From: Massilia putida
GTDB taxonomy: Bacteria > Pseudomonadota > Gammaproteobacteria > Burkholderiales > Burkholderiaceae_D
Direction: 5' to 3'
Assembly (NCBI RefSeq): GCF_001941825.1
Contig: NZ_CP019038.1
Coordinates: 6,324,001 to 6,388,000 of the forward strand
DNA length: 64,000 nucleotides
The position numbers and the translations under genes are program-made. Positions 45,654 to 54,823 of this stretch are shown here, in pieces; within the stretch, counting starts at the first letter, position 1; the number at the start of each line of letters is the position of its first letter. The notes under the pieces were generated by a model, which was not told the DNA's origin, did not search any database, and saw only the letters and a program-made list of their open reading frames with translations.

Positions 45654-45673
45654 ATATGCAGAATGATGCATAT
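45654..45673. promoter_or_regulatory. palindrome in the fds/regulator intergenic region
   Basis: ATATGCA-N6-TGCATAT, seven-base perfect arms, in the 197-bp gap between the divergent fdsG and regulator genes. Further TGCA half-sites flank it (around 45628-45650 and 45681). The location suits the binding site of the divergent regulator, possibly in response to formate or molybdenum supply. Confidence 0.55.
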
Positions 45674-45731
45674 ATCGGCCATGCAAAAATCTGCCTATAC
45701 TTGTGCGTCCATTACTGTCCCATCCCGATTC

Positions 45732-46803
45732 ATGCGCATCCGGCTCCAGCCCAGCTTTTCCATCGAAGGACCCGACGGCGCCGAGCCGATCGACCGGCCC
45801 CTGCGCCTGCTGGCCGAGGTCGACCGGCACGGCAACCTGCGCATCGCGTGCGAGCGCCTCGGCATTTCCTACCGCAGCGGCTGGGACATGGTGGGCGCGC
45901 TGGAAAAGCGGATGGGCGGCCCCGTGCTGGAAATGACGCGCGGCCGGGGCTCGTCGCTGACGGAACTCGGCAGCCGCCTCGTATGGGCGTTAAAACTGGT
46001 GCATGCGCGCTTCGATCCCTTGCTCGATTCGATGGCGGCCGAGATCGACGCCCAGGTCCAGCTGGCGCTGGCGCGCGGGCAGAGCTACCTGAAGATCTTC
46101 GCGAGCCACGGTTATGCGATCGCCACGCTCAACGCCTATTTGCAGCGCGAGCAGGCAAGCGTCGAGTTGAGCTATCGCGGCAGCATCGAGGCGCTGAACG
46201 CGCTCGCGCGCGGCAGCTGCGACGTGGCCGGGTTTCCGGTGCCGGTCGGCGAACTGCAGGCGGAAGTGTTCGCGAAGATCCGGCCGCTGCTGAAGGACGA
46301 CTACCGGATGATCACGGTGACGTCCCGCCGCCTCGGGCTGATGGTCAGGAAGGGCAATCCGCGCCAGGTCTGGACGATCCGCGACCTGGCCCGTCCGGAC
46401 GTGCGGTTCGTGAACCGGCAGCAGGGCTCCGGCACGCGCATGGTGCTCGAACTGCTGCTGGAACGGGCGCAGATGTCGGGGGCCGACATCAACGGACTGG
46501 AAAACGTGGAGCTGACCCATGCGGCCATCGCGGCCTATATCGCGTCAGGCAAGGCCGACGCCGGGCTGGGCGTGGAAGCCGCGGCGCGCCAGTTCGACCT
46601 GGACTTCGTGCCCGTACTGACCGAACGGTATTTCCTCGTCTGCGCGGAGGCCACGCTGGCCGACCCGCGTTTCGCCGCGACGCTGGCTTACCTGCAGGGC
46701 CCCGCGTTCCGCGCGAGCCTGCTGGAGCATCCGGGTTACGACGGCACCGACGCGGGGGGGCGTCGCTACGCCGGCCGAGGCGTTCGGGCCCGGGCGCGGA
46801 TAG
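45732..46803 (+). CDS. fdsR: ModE/PBP-type regulator of formate dehydrogenase, 3' frameshift
   Basis: An N-terminal ModE-like winged helix (LLAEVDRHGNLRIACERLGISYRSGWDMVGALEKRMGGPVLE) is joined to a type 2 periplasmic-binding-protein-like effector domain (FVNRQQGSGTRMVLELLL, ASGKADAGLGVEAAARQFDLDFVPV). It is divergent from fdsGBAD and probably activates it, as FdsR does in Cupriavidus. At 46754-46760 a run of seven Gs throws the frame, which would then read on to 46967 with no family similarity. With six Gs the protein ends GGVATPAEAFGPGRG at 46803, the expected C-terminus. So this is a sequencing indel or a recent tail mutation. Confidence 0.75.
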
Positions 46804-46929
46804 GAGCGCTTGACAACGCGGCCCGAACGAAAACCCCGGCGGGCACTTACGGCAGCATGTTTCGAAGCGACCGGATCTCCGAACCGAAATCCGAATCGGC
46901 CGGCCGCATGCCCGGCCCGATGTCGCGTA

Positions 46930-49512
46930 TCACCGGTCCGGTGCTGCCGCGGCATCGGCCAGGATGACCGCGAGATCGTCGGTATCGATGGGCTTGACGA
47001 GGTGGTGGTCGAAGCCGGACGCACGGGTGTCGTTCCTGTCGCGTTGGCCCCCGTAGCCCGTGACTGCGACCAGCACCGCGTTCTTCGTTTCCGGCAGGCT
47101 GCGCAGTTGCCGGGCCAGGGCATGGCCATCCATCTCGGGCAGGCCAATGTCGAGGAGACACACATCGGGCTTTTCTTCGCGCGCCCGCGCCACGCCCGCG
47201 CGGGCGCCGTGTTCGACCGTCACCGCATGGCCCATCACTTCGAGCAGCATGGCCAGCATGGCGGCGGCATCGGCGTTGTCGTCCACGACAAGGATGCGCA
47301 GTGCGCGACCGTCTCGCCGCGATCCCGCCTGCGCCGTCGGGCCGGCCACCGACGCGGCGGCATCGTGCAGGCGCGGCAGGCACACGCGGAACGTGCTGCC
47401 CCTGCCCAAGCCCGGGCTTGCGCAGCTGACCGTCCCCTTGTGCAGCTCGACCAGGCTCTTGACGAGCGCAAGGCCGAGGCCGAGCCCGCCCGACGACCTG
47501 TCCGATGTGCGTTCGGCTTGCGCGAACAGGTCGAACACCCGCTTGACCAGTTCCGCGGTCATGCCGATGCCGTCGTCGGTCACGGTGATGCCCACTTGCC
47601 CGGCGCTGGCATCCGCCGCGACCGTGATGTGGCCGCCTTCCTGCGTGTACTTCGCGGCGTTGTTGAGGATGTTGCCGACCACCTGCACCAGTCGCTTGTG
47701 GTCGCCGTCGACCCAAAGCGGCCGCGGCCCCGGCTGCAGCACGAGGGTTTGCTGGCGCGAGCCGATCAGCGGGCCGACCTGCTCGATGGCGTCGCCGATG
47801 ACGTCGTACACGTCCAGTCGCCTGCGTTCCAGGCTGATCAGGCCACTCGTCACGCGCGACACGTCCAGCAGGTCGTCGATCAGGCCGGTCATGTGGTGGA
47901 CCTGGCGCCCGATGATCTCGCTCGTCTGACGCAGTCGTCCTTCGTCGAGCCGCACCCGTGGCAGCAGCTGCACGGCCGCACCGATCGGGGCCAGCGGATT
48001 GCGCAGTTCGTGTGCCAACATGGCCAAAAATTCATCCTTGCGCCGGTCGGTTTCGCGCAGCGCGGCCAGCGCACGCGCCCGTTCCACGGCTTCCCATGTG
48101 CGGTCTGCCGTCTGCTGCATCAGTTCCACGTCGTCGTCCGACCACTGGCGCGGCTGCACGTCGTGCGCGAACATGAACGCCACCAACCGGCCTTGGCGCT
48201 GGATCGGTACCGCGAGCGAGGCCCTGGCGCCTATCGCCGCATGGGCTCGCGCCACCGGACCGGCCGTGCGCGGGTCCGCTTCCATGTCGTTGACCGCGAT
48301 CGTTTGGCCGGACCGCAGCGCGTCCATGACAGCCTTGCCATAGTCGTCCGGCTGCTCGACCACGGGCGGCAGCGGCGGGATCCGGCCGAGGTCGGAATAC
48401 GTGTTCATGACCATGGCCTGTTCCGAATGTTCGTCGAACGCGACGTAGCCGGTGCGCGGTACTGCCAGGAACAGCGCCAACTCCTCGCTGGCCGCCGCCA
48501 TCATCGCATCCGGATCCTCGGCCAAACCCCGCAAGCGCTCGCCCAGCTTCAGCAACATGGTCTGGCGCGCCTTCGCGGCTTCCAGTTGCCGGACCTTGTC
48601 TTCCAGCGCCAGCGTGGCCAGGTGCGCGCCGGTCACGTCATGACCTTGCGCGACGATCGCCGAGATCTTGCCGTTGGCGTCGACAATGGGCTGCAGCACC
48701 AGGTCGATGTACCGGTCGACCACCGGTCCATCGGCTTCGCGCCGGACCTCCAGGCGGCGGTTGCGCAGCACGATCGGCCGGCCCGAGCTGGCGACGTCCG
48801 CCAGCGCCCGTTCGAAGTTGGTTCCGGCGGTTTCCGGCAACGCATCGGCGATGGTCTTGCCGAGCAGTTCACGGTCGCCCACCAGCTCGTAGAACGCGTC
48901 GTTGACCATGACGAATTTCAGGCCCGGATGGTCGAACACGGTAATGAAGCCGGGCGCCTGGTGAAAGATCGTCTGCAACTGGGTGCGCTCCGCATTCAGG
49001 ATGCGCGTCAGGGCCTCGTGCAGTTGCGGGCGCGAGCGCTCTTCGACGTCCGGCACCGCATTGACGGTCTGGTTCAGGACGTAGCGGTTGGTCGGCGCAT
49101 CGAACCTGTACAGGTCCGACACATCGATCGCCGTCTGGGCCACGAACTGGACCGCGCCGGCCGCATCCATCACCGGCGTATGGACCGCACTCCAGATGCG
49201 GTGGTCGAACACCGTCCCTTCGGGCAGATGCCGGGGCACCGCATAGCGCAGCAGCGAGCTCGTATGCGGCTTGCCGGTCGCAACGGCGATGGCGATCGAC
49301 TTCCTGACTTCGTCGAGATTGGTCGACGTGGGGTCCGACGCGTCGGCCGGGAAGGCTTCGAAAATATGCTTGCCCACGATGGCGTGACGGGCAGCGCCAG
49401 TCGCCTTCAGGTAGGCCTGGTTGGCGTCGATGAGGGTCAGGTCCGGTGCGATGAGTAAATACGGATAGGGCGATGCTTCGAACAGCGCAGCGTAATCTGG
49501 CATTTTGGTCAT
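46930..49512 (-). CDS. hybrid histidine kinase, PAS-PAS-GAF-HisKA-HATPase-REC
   Basis: An 860-residue cytoplasmic sensor. An N-terminal PAS domain (YPYLLIAPDLTLIDANQAY), a second PAS near residues 185-300 (PGFITVFDHPGLKFVMVNDAF), a GAF domain (330-480, with MVMNTYSDLGRIPPLPP), HisKA with HELRNPLAPIGA, HATPase with NILNNAAKYTQEGG, DDGIGM and GGLGLGLALVKSL, and a C-terminal receiver (RILVVDDNADAAAM, phospho-Asp in VCLLDIGLPEMDG, VKPID). No transmembrane helix or output domain. It converges with the fds regulator. Confidence 0.92.
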   Translation of the reverse strand: MTKMPDYAALFEASPYPYLLIAPDLTLIDANQAYLKATGAARHAIVGKHIFEAFPADASDPTSTNLDEVRKSIAIAVATGKPHTSSLLRYAVPRHLPEGTVFDHRIWSAVHTPVMDAAGAVQFVAQTAIDVSDLYRFDAPTNRYVLNQTVNAVPDVEERSRPQLHEALTRILNAERTQLQTIFHQAPGFITVFDHPGLKFVMVNDAFYELVGDRELLGKTIADALPETAGTNFERALADVASSGRPIVLRNRRLEVRREADGPVVDRYIDLVLQPIVDANGKISAIVAQGHDVTGAHLATLALEDKVRQLEAAKARQTMLLKLGERLRGLAEDPDAMMAAASEELALFLAVPRTGYVAFDEHSEQAMVMNTYSDLGRIPPLPPVVEQPDDYGKAVMDALRSGQTIAVNDMEADPRTAGPVARAHAAIGARASLAVPIQRQGRLVAFMFAHDVQPRQWSDDDVELMQQTADRTWEAVERARALAALRETDRRKDEFLAMLAHELRNPLAPIGAAVQLLPRVRLDEGRLRQTSEIIGRQVHHMTGLIDDLLDVSRVTSGLISLERRRLDVYDVIGDAIEQVGPLIGSRQQTLVLQPGPRPLWVDGDHKRLVQVVGNILNNAAKYTQEGGHITVAADASAGQVGITVTDDGIGMTAELVKRVFDLFAQAERTSDRSSGGLGLGLALVKSLVELHKGTVSCASPGLGRGSTFRVCLPRLHDAAASVAGPTAQAGSRRDGRALRILVVDDNADAAAMLAMLLEVMGHAVTVEHGARAGVARAREEKPDVCLLDIGLPEMDGHALARQLRSLPETKNAVLVAVTGYGGQRDRNDTRASGFDHHLVKPIDTDDLAVILADAAAAPDR

Positions 49513-49602
49513 ACGCCATTGTCACAGAAAGCGGCGTCGCGCGTACCTGGCGAATCGGGCACGCGTCATCATGCATTCCCAATGCGAGGCACGCATCGCG
49601 TC

Positions 49603-49624
49603 TGCGGCAATTTTTATTGCCGCA
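49603..49624. promoter_or_regulatory. perfect hairpin between divergent kinase and FIST genes
   Basis: TGCGGCAA-TTTTTA-TTGCCGCA, eight-base perfect arms. A second inverted repeat, ATGCG-AGGCA-CGCAT, lies about 7 bp to its left (49582-49596). They lie in the 232-bp gap between the divergent genes at 49512 and 49745, and could be operators or a transcript leader structure. The rest of the gap is AT-rich promoter-like sequence. Confidence 0.4.
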
Positions 49625-49744
49625 CGGAACAAATTTGCATGTTTTTCCTAACTACACTATTGTATGAAAGTCAGCAAAATCTTGTCGTGCTGTTCCGTGA
49701 TTCTCCAGTAATCCCTCAGCGTTTATCCACTGTATAGATTATCC

Positions 49745-50917
49745 ATGGCAAATACCATCGTGGCGGTCGGCCACACTCTCCTTTCCTCGCCGGAAGCGGC
49801 AAGTCGCGTGCTGGCCGAATCTATCTTTGAAAAACTGGACGGCGGCCGCCCGGACGTGCTGATCGTTTTCGCGTCCCCCGAACTTGATTACGCTCCGCTG
49901 TTAGCCGCACTCGAGGCCGCGTGCCAGCCACGCGTGCTTGTCGGCTGCTCATCGGCGGGGGAGTTTTCCGGCTGCGCCACGGGGCATGCTTCGGTGTCCG
50001 TGATGGCAATTCGCGCGGACGACATCCTGTTTCGAGCCGGACTGGGCATGGGACTCCGGCAAGATTTCAGTGGCGCCCTCGAACAGGTCATGCCCGTTTT
50101 TACCGGCGGCGACCATCCGGACTTCCCCTATCGCAGTGCGCTCGTGTTGACCGATGCGCTGGCGGGCTACGTTAACGAGATCATCCACGAAATGATGCTG
50201 CGTACCGGCGGCACCTACCAGCTGTTCGGCGGCGGGGCGGCCGATGATGCCAAGTTCAAGCAGACGCATGTTTTCATGGGGACGGAAGCACATACCGATG
50301 CGATCGTAGTGCTCGAAATGTTGTCGAAGAAGCCCATCGGTCTCGGCGTTCGCCATGGTTGGCGACCGAGCAGCCCCCCGCTGCGTGTCACCGAGGCTGA
50401 AGGCACACGCCTGGTCAGCCTGAACGCGACGTCTGCGGTAGAAGCATTTGAAGAGCATGCGCAAGCCACGGGTCAGACGTTCAACCGTGCCGATGCGCTC
50501 CCGTTTTTCCTTCATAACGTGATCGGCATCGAAACCGGCGACGGGTATAAGCTGCGCGTACCTCTTGCACTCAATGACGACGGCTCGATTTCTTGTGCCG
50601 CCGAGGTGCCGGTCGGGGCCACCGTGCACATCATGGTCTCGGACACCGCCTCTGCCTGCGAGGCGGCGCGCGAGGCGGCCCGGGCGGCGCTCACGGGTTT
50701 GGACGGAGGCAAGCACGCCGGCTCGCTGCTTTTTGATTGCGCCGCCACCCGGTTGCGCCTCGGGCTTGAGTTCGACGACGAACTGAAAGCCGTTGGCGAG
50801 GCGCTCGGTTCGGAAAATTTCGCTGGTTGCAATACGTACGGCCAGATTGCCCGGAGCACCGGGCAATTTAGCGGATTCCATAATTGTACTGCCGTCGTAT
50901 GTGCGATCCCGCTCTAA
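49745..50917 (+). CDS. FIST-domain sensor protein, NosP-like
   Basis: A 390-residue protein with FIST_N (VGHTLLSSPEAASRVLAES, VLVGCSSAGEFSG, LVLTDALAGYVNEI, TYQLFGGGAADDAKF) and FIST_C (AEGTRLVSLNATSAVEAFEEH, FFLHNVIGIETGDGYKLRVPLALNDDGSI, FAGCNTYGQIA). It is followed after 7 bp by a histidine kinase-receiver gene. This pairing and the size match NosP, a haem-binding nitric-oxide sensor of the FIST family that regulates a co-encoded hybrid kinase. Whether haem is bound cannot be judged by eye. Confidence 0.8.
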   Translation: MANTIVAVGHTLLSSPEAASRVLAESIFEKLDGGRPDVLIVFASPELDYAPLLAALEAACQPRVLVGCSSAGEFSGCATGHASVSVMAIRADDILFRAGLGMGLRQDFSGALEQVMPVFTGGDHPDFPYRSALVLTDALAGYVNEIIHEMMLRTGGTYQLFGGGAADDAKFKQTHVFMGTEAHTDAIVVLEMLSKKPIGLGVRHGWRPSSPPLRVTEAEGTRLVSLNATSAVEAFEEHAQATGQTFNRADALPFFLHNVIGIETGDGYKLRVPLALNDDGSISCAAEVPVGATVHIMVSDTASACEAAREAARAALTGLDGGKHAGSLLFDCAATRLRLGLEFDDELKAVGEALGSENFAGCNTYGQIARSTGQFSGFHNCTAVVCAIPL

Positions 50918-50924
50918 GCATGCG

Positions 50925-52640
50925 ATGATCCCGCTTGAGCTGGTGTCCATCTTCATCGACCTGCAGAACGCTGACACTAGATTTGTCGGGACGACCAACC
51001 TTGCGCGTTACGCTGGCGTCGCACAGGTTCTGATATTTGGAAGGGACGCGGAGGTCGGGATATTTTTGCCTGCTCCCGGATTGCCTCAGACGTTGCGTGC
51101 CGGTAGGCGTTGGCAAGACTTTCTTGGCCGGTGCGCGGAGACAGGCAGCGCCGAGGCGACCCTTCCCTCGGCCGATTGCGATACAGATTCGCCCGTGTGG
51201 GGGCAGTGCGATTCAGGAGGTAACGTAATCGTCGCGTTCCTCGGGGCGGAGCCTGCTGCGCCGACCCGGGCCGCAATTGTCGCCTTGCTGCCCCTGCTGG
51301 GTGCCAGGTTGGCTGGCGAACTGGCTGAAATTGCCGCTGTGGGGCTCGCCGCCGCCGCGCGCGAAAGCCACCGCCGTGCCAACGAACTCAATACGGCCCT
51401 CGACGTCAGCCGGCGCGAGCTGCAGTCAGCCTACCAGCGCATTGAAGACGAACTCGTGTTCCGACGCGAGGCGGAGGCGAAGCTGCGCGATGCCGACCGT
51501 CGCAAGGATGAGTTTTTGGCGATGCTGGCCCATGAGCTACGTAATCCGCTGGCACCGATTGGCATGGCGGCCAAAATCCTCAGGCTCGGGAAAGTAACGC
51601 CTGATCGGGTGAAACAAACCTGCGAGATCATCGACCGCCAAATCGGCCACATGACCAAACTGCTCGACGACCTGCTCGATGTCTCACGCGTCACTCGCGG
51701 CCTCGTGGTGCTGACGCAGGGGTTACACGACATAGTGGCCATCGTACGGGATGCGGTCGAACAGGCGAGGCCTCTCATTGACTCGCGACGTCACCAGCTG
51801 GCACTGACCGTGCCGACGCAAGCCGCGCACGTGCGCGGCGACAGCACCCGACTCGTGCAGATTGTCACGAATTTGCTCAACAATGCGGCCAAGTACACGC
51901 CACAAGGCGGCGTCATCGAGCTTGAACTCAGGCTGGACGCGAGCACGGTGCAAATCGTCGTGCGGGATAACGGCATCGGTATCGATGCCGCGCTGCTGCC
52001 TCATATCTTCGACCTGTTCGTTCAGGGCGAACGTTCCTTCGATCGCGCCCAAGGCGGACTGGGGATTGGACTGGCACTTGTGAAAAGCCTGGTCGAGCAG
52101 CATCGGGGGCACATCGGTGTGGCCAGCGCGGGACCTGGCGCCGGCAGCGAATTTACGATTCGGCTGCCTCGAGCGCACGCGACACCTGCCTTGGAAGTGC
52201 TTCAGCACGGCGATACAGCGGAAAGTCGGGCACTCGACATCCTCATCGTCGACGACAATGTCGACGCGGCCGACATGCTGTCGATGTACCTTGGTTCTGT
52301 CGGGCATCGGCTGCATGTCGCTTACGAAGGACATCGCGGGCTGGCGTTGGCGGAGGAGGCCGCGCCGGACGTGCTCCTGCTCGATATCGGACTACCCGAT
52401 ATCGACGGTTACCAGTTGGCGCAACGGATACGTGCGCTGCCGCAGACCGCGCACGCGACACTGATCGCGTTGACTGGCTACGGCCAAGACTCGGACCGCG
52501 AACGTTCGATCGCTGCAGGTTTCGACCACCACCTCACCAAACCGGTCGATGTCGCGGCGTTACTGCACTTGCTCACGAATGGGTCGGAAAGGCCGTCTGC
52601 GCGCGACGAACGTCACGAAGCGGGGCCAAACGGGGAGTAG
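50925..52640 (+). CDS. hybrid histidine kinase-receiver paired with FIST protein
   Basis: A 571-residue kinase from ATG 50925. A short N-terminal region of ~150 residues resembling a degenerate GAF domain is followed by a coiled linker (SRRELQSAYQRIEDEL). HisKA (HELRNPLAPIGM), HATPase (NLLNNAAKYTPQGG, DNGIGI, GGLGIGLALVKSL) and a C-terminal receiver (LDILIVDDNVDAADM, LLLDIGLPDIDG, TKPVD) complete it. There are no membrane segments. The catalytic core is closely similar to the kinase at 3538, which lacks the receiver. The FIST protein just upstream is the probable input. Confidence 0.9.
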   Translation: MIPLELVSIFIDLQNADTRFVGTTNLARYAGVAQVLIFGRDAEVGIFLPAPGLPQTLRAGRRWQDFLGRCAETGSAEATLPSADCDTDSPVWGQCDSGGNVIVAFLGAEPAAPTRAAIVALLPLLGARLAGELAEIAAVGLAAAARESHRRANELNTALDVSRRELQSAYQRIEDELVFRREAEAKLRDADRRKDEFLAMLAHELRNPLAPIGMAAKILRLGKVTPDRVKQTCEIIDRQIGHMTKLLDDLLDVSRVTRGLVVLTQGLHDIVAIVRDAVEQARPLIDSRRHQLALTVPTQAAHVRGDSTRLVQIVTNLLNNAAKYTPQGGVIELELRLDASTVQIVVRDNGIGIDAALLPHIFDLFVQGERSFDRAQGGLGIGLALVKSLVEQHRGHIGVASAGPGAGSEFTIRLPRAHATPALEVLQHGDTAESRALDILIVDDNVDAADMLSMYLGSVGHRLHVAYEGHRGLALAEEAAPDVLLLDIGLPDIDGYQLAQRIRALPQTAHATLIALTGYGQDSDRERSIAAGFDHHLTKPVDVAALLHLLTNGSERPSARDERHEAGPNGE

Positions 52641-52797
52641 AGTCAGAGGCGGACGGGTGCAGCGGCGATTGCCTGGCTGCCTCATCCTATCGATCGCCAC
52701 TGGAACGATGCACAGTGCCTGGACCGCCGACGTGCGCCGACGTGGAACGACCCGATGCCGCATCGCAGGTCTGCACGATACGTCGCATGGATCGAAC

Positions 52798-54816
52798 TCA
52801 ACCTGCCACACCCGTACGCGATGCCATGACAGTCGTTAACATGGACACCAGTTCCGTGACGATGAGCGGCTTCGCCACATGGGCCTGGAAGCCGGCGGCG
52901 AGCGCCCGCTGGCGGTCGGCAGCGCTGGCAAACGCGGTCAGGGCGATCGCAGGCAGAACCGCGTCCGAGAAGCCCCGCCGCCGCACCTCCTCGATCAGCT
53001 GATAGCCGTCCATGTCGGGCATGCCGATGTCGCTGACCAGGACGTCGGGCGTCTCGGTGCGCAGCACGTCGAGTGCAGTCGTCGCTGACTCCGCCGTCAG
53101 CACGTGCGCGCCATGCGCGCGTAGCACATCGACGACCAGTTGACGGGCATCCGCGACATCTTCCACCACCAGAACCTTCAGCTGCGTGAGCGTCTGCGAA
53201 TGACCGGCCGGTGTGGCGGGATGCTGAGGCCCGGGCTCGCGGTCGGGATGCTTGAGCCGGATCGGAAACGTCAGCGTAAAAGCGGTGCCGAGCCCTCGCC
53301 CTGGACTTGCTACCGCAATGGTTCCGCCATGCATCTCTGTAATTTGTTTTGCGATCGACAGACCGAGGCCGAGGCCGCCGTGCCGCCGTGTGATCGAGGT
53401 GTCTTCCTGTCCGAATTTGTCGAACACATGCGGCAGAAAATCAGCGGAAATACCGCATCCGGTATCTTCAATGACGATTCGAACGTCGCGCCCGGTGCCG
53501 AGGTCGGCGCGCACGCGGATCAGTCCACCGCTCGGCGTGAATTTGATCGCATTGTTCAAGATATTGTAGAGCACCTGCTGCAGGCGATCCGCATCGCCCA
53601 CGATCGTTGCGTCCCCGATGGCGAACTCGGTCAACAGTTCGAGTTCCTTGGCGGCGGCCAGCCCCTGCACGGAAGCGACCGCAGCGCTGAGCAGATCGGT
53701 GACCAGGATATCCTGGGACTCCAAAATGAGCTTGCCGGTTATGATCGCAGAGACGTCGAGCAGATCCTCGATGAGCTTCGCCTGCAATTTGGCATTGCGT
53801 TCGATGATTTCCAGCGCCGACTGGATATCGGGCGAATTGCGGTGTTGCATGCGCAGTAATTGGGTGCGCCCGATGACGGCACTGAGGGGCGTGCGCAATT
53901 CGTGCGAGAGCAGAGCAAGGAACTCGTCCTTGAGACGTCCGAGCCGCTCGGCGTGTTGCCGCGCGGCGCGTTCCGTTTCGATTGCCCGTACCACGTCCGA
54001 TACATCGCGTACGGCAATCGAGGTGCCGATAAACGCCTGGTTTTCATCCTGCACCCGGGCCATCGACACTTCAAGATGAAGCTTCTGCCCGTCGATGACG
54101 GCAGTCAGTTCCGATTTCAAAGGCGATTCGCCGGCGTGGATCCGCTCGAGCAGCGGATCGAGTGCGGGCGACCAGAATGGAAGCTCGTTCACCCGCTGTC
54201 TAGCAGGGGGACGAAATCGAAACAGCTGCTCGGCCCCCTTGCTCCAATACAGGACGCCGTTATGCGGATCCAGCGAGAAAATTGCATCGGACGAGTGTTG
54301 CAGCAGGCTGGCCAGATAGTGCTCCGAAATGACCGACTGGCGATACGCAACGTCATCGATGGGTTTCGGCGCCGCCAGCCGGATGTTGGCCCGGTCCAGC
54401 GTCGTCCGCAGTCGTGTCCGTTGCCGGCTCGCCTGCACGGCGCGCGCGAGTTTTTCGCCGAGACGCGGATCGTCCTGCGGTATCAGAGACCAGTTCGGAC
54501 CGAGCATGGGTGCATACCGCAACTCGTTCTGGACCGCCCGGTAGTGTTCGTTGGCGGGCACGAACAAGATTTGCCCGACTTCCCAGACCGTACGGATCTG
54601 GCGCGCGACCGCCGTGGCGTGATCGACGCCTGGAGCAACCAGCACGACCGCCGGTTCTCTACCCCTCCCGATCAGATCCCTGATCCGCTGGGCCGCATCC
54701 GACGGCGCAGCCAGCGCGATTTCCAGATTGAGCGCTGCCGCAGCCCGTGCGATGCCGGTGTCCACAGCGCCCGTTTCTGGTGAAGGCACGACGAGAACGA
54801 TGAGTTTGTAATCCAC
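52798..54816 (-). CDS. hybrid histidine kinase with N-terminal receiver-like and PAS domains
   Basis: A 672-residue kinase. The N-terminal ~130 residues (LIVLVVPSPETGAVDTGIARAAAALN onward) look like a degenerate receiver-type fold. They are followed by PAS (SSDAIFSLDPHNGVLYWSKGAE), HisKA with HELRTPLSAVIG, HATPase (NILNNAIKFTPSGG, DTGCGI, GGLGLGLSIAK) and a C-terminal receiver (VLVVEDVADARQL, VSDIGMPDMDG, AKPL). The start lies 7 bp after the stop of the acyl-CoA dehydrogenase gene on the same strand, so the two are co-transcribed. Confidence 0.88.
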   Translation of the reverse strand: MDYKLIVLVVPSPETGAVDTGIARAAAALNLEIALAAPSDAAQRIRDLIGRGREPAVVLVAPGVDHATAVARQIRTVWEVGQILFVPANEHYRAVQNELRYAPMLGPNWSLIPQDDPRLGEKLARAVQASRQRTRLRTTLDRANIRLAAPKPIDDVAYRQSVISEHYLASLLQHSSDAIFSLDPHNGVLYWSKGAEQLFRFRPPARQRVNELPFWSPALDPLLERIHAGESPLKSELTAVIDGQKLHLEVSMARVQDENQAFIGTSIAVRDVSDVVRAIETERAARQHAERLGRLKDEFLALLSHELRTPLSAVIGRTQLLRMQHRNSPDIQSALEIIERNAKLQAKLIEDLLDVSAIITGKLILESQDILVTDLLSAAVASVQGLAAAKELELLTEFAIGDATIVGDADRLQQVLYNILNNAIKFTPSGGLIRVRADLGTGRDVRIVIEDTGCGISADFLPHVFDKFGQEDTSITRRHGGLGLGLSIAKQITEMHGGTIAVASPGRGLGTAFTLTFPIRLKHPDREPGPQHPATPAGHSQTLTQLKVLVVEDVADARQLVVDVLRAHGAHVLTAESATTALDVLRTETPDVLVSDIGMPDMDGYQLIEEVRRRGFSDAVLPAIALTAFASAADRQRALAAGFQAHVAKPLIVTELVSMLTTVMASRTGVAG

Positions 54817-54823
54817 TGCGCGG

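Noticed and set aside
46810..49458. 882-codon plus-strand frame
   Set aside because: It is antisense to the PAS-PAS-GAF hybrid kinase, whose H, N, G and D boxes are all intact.
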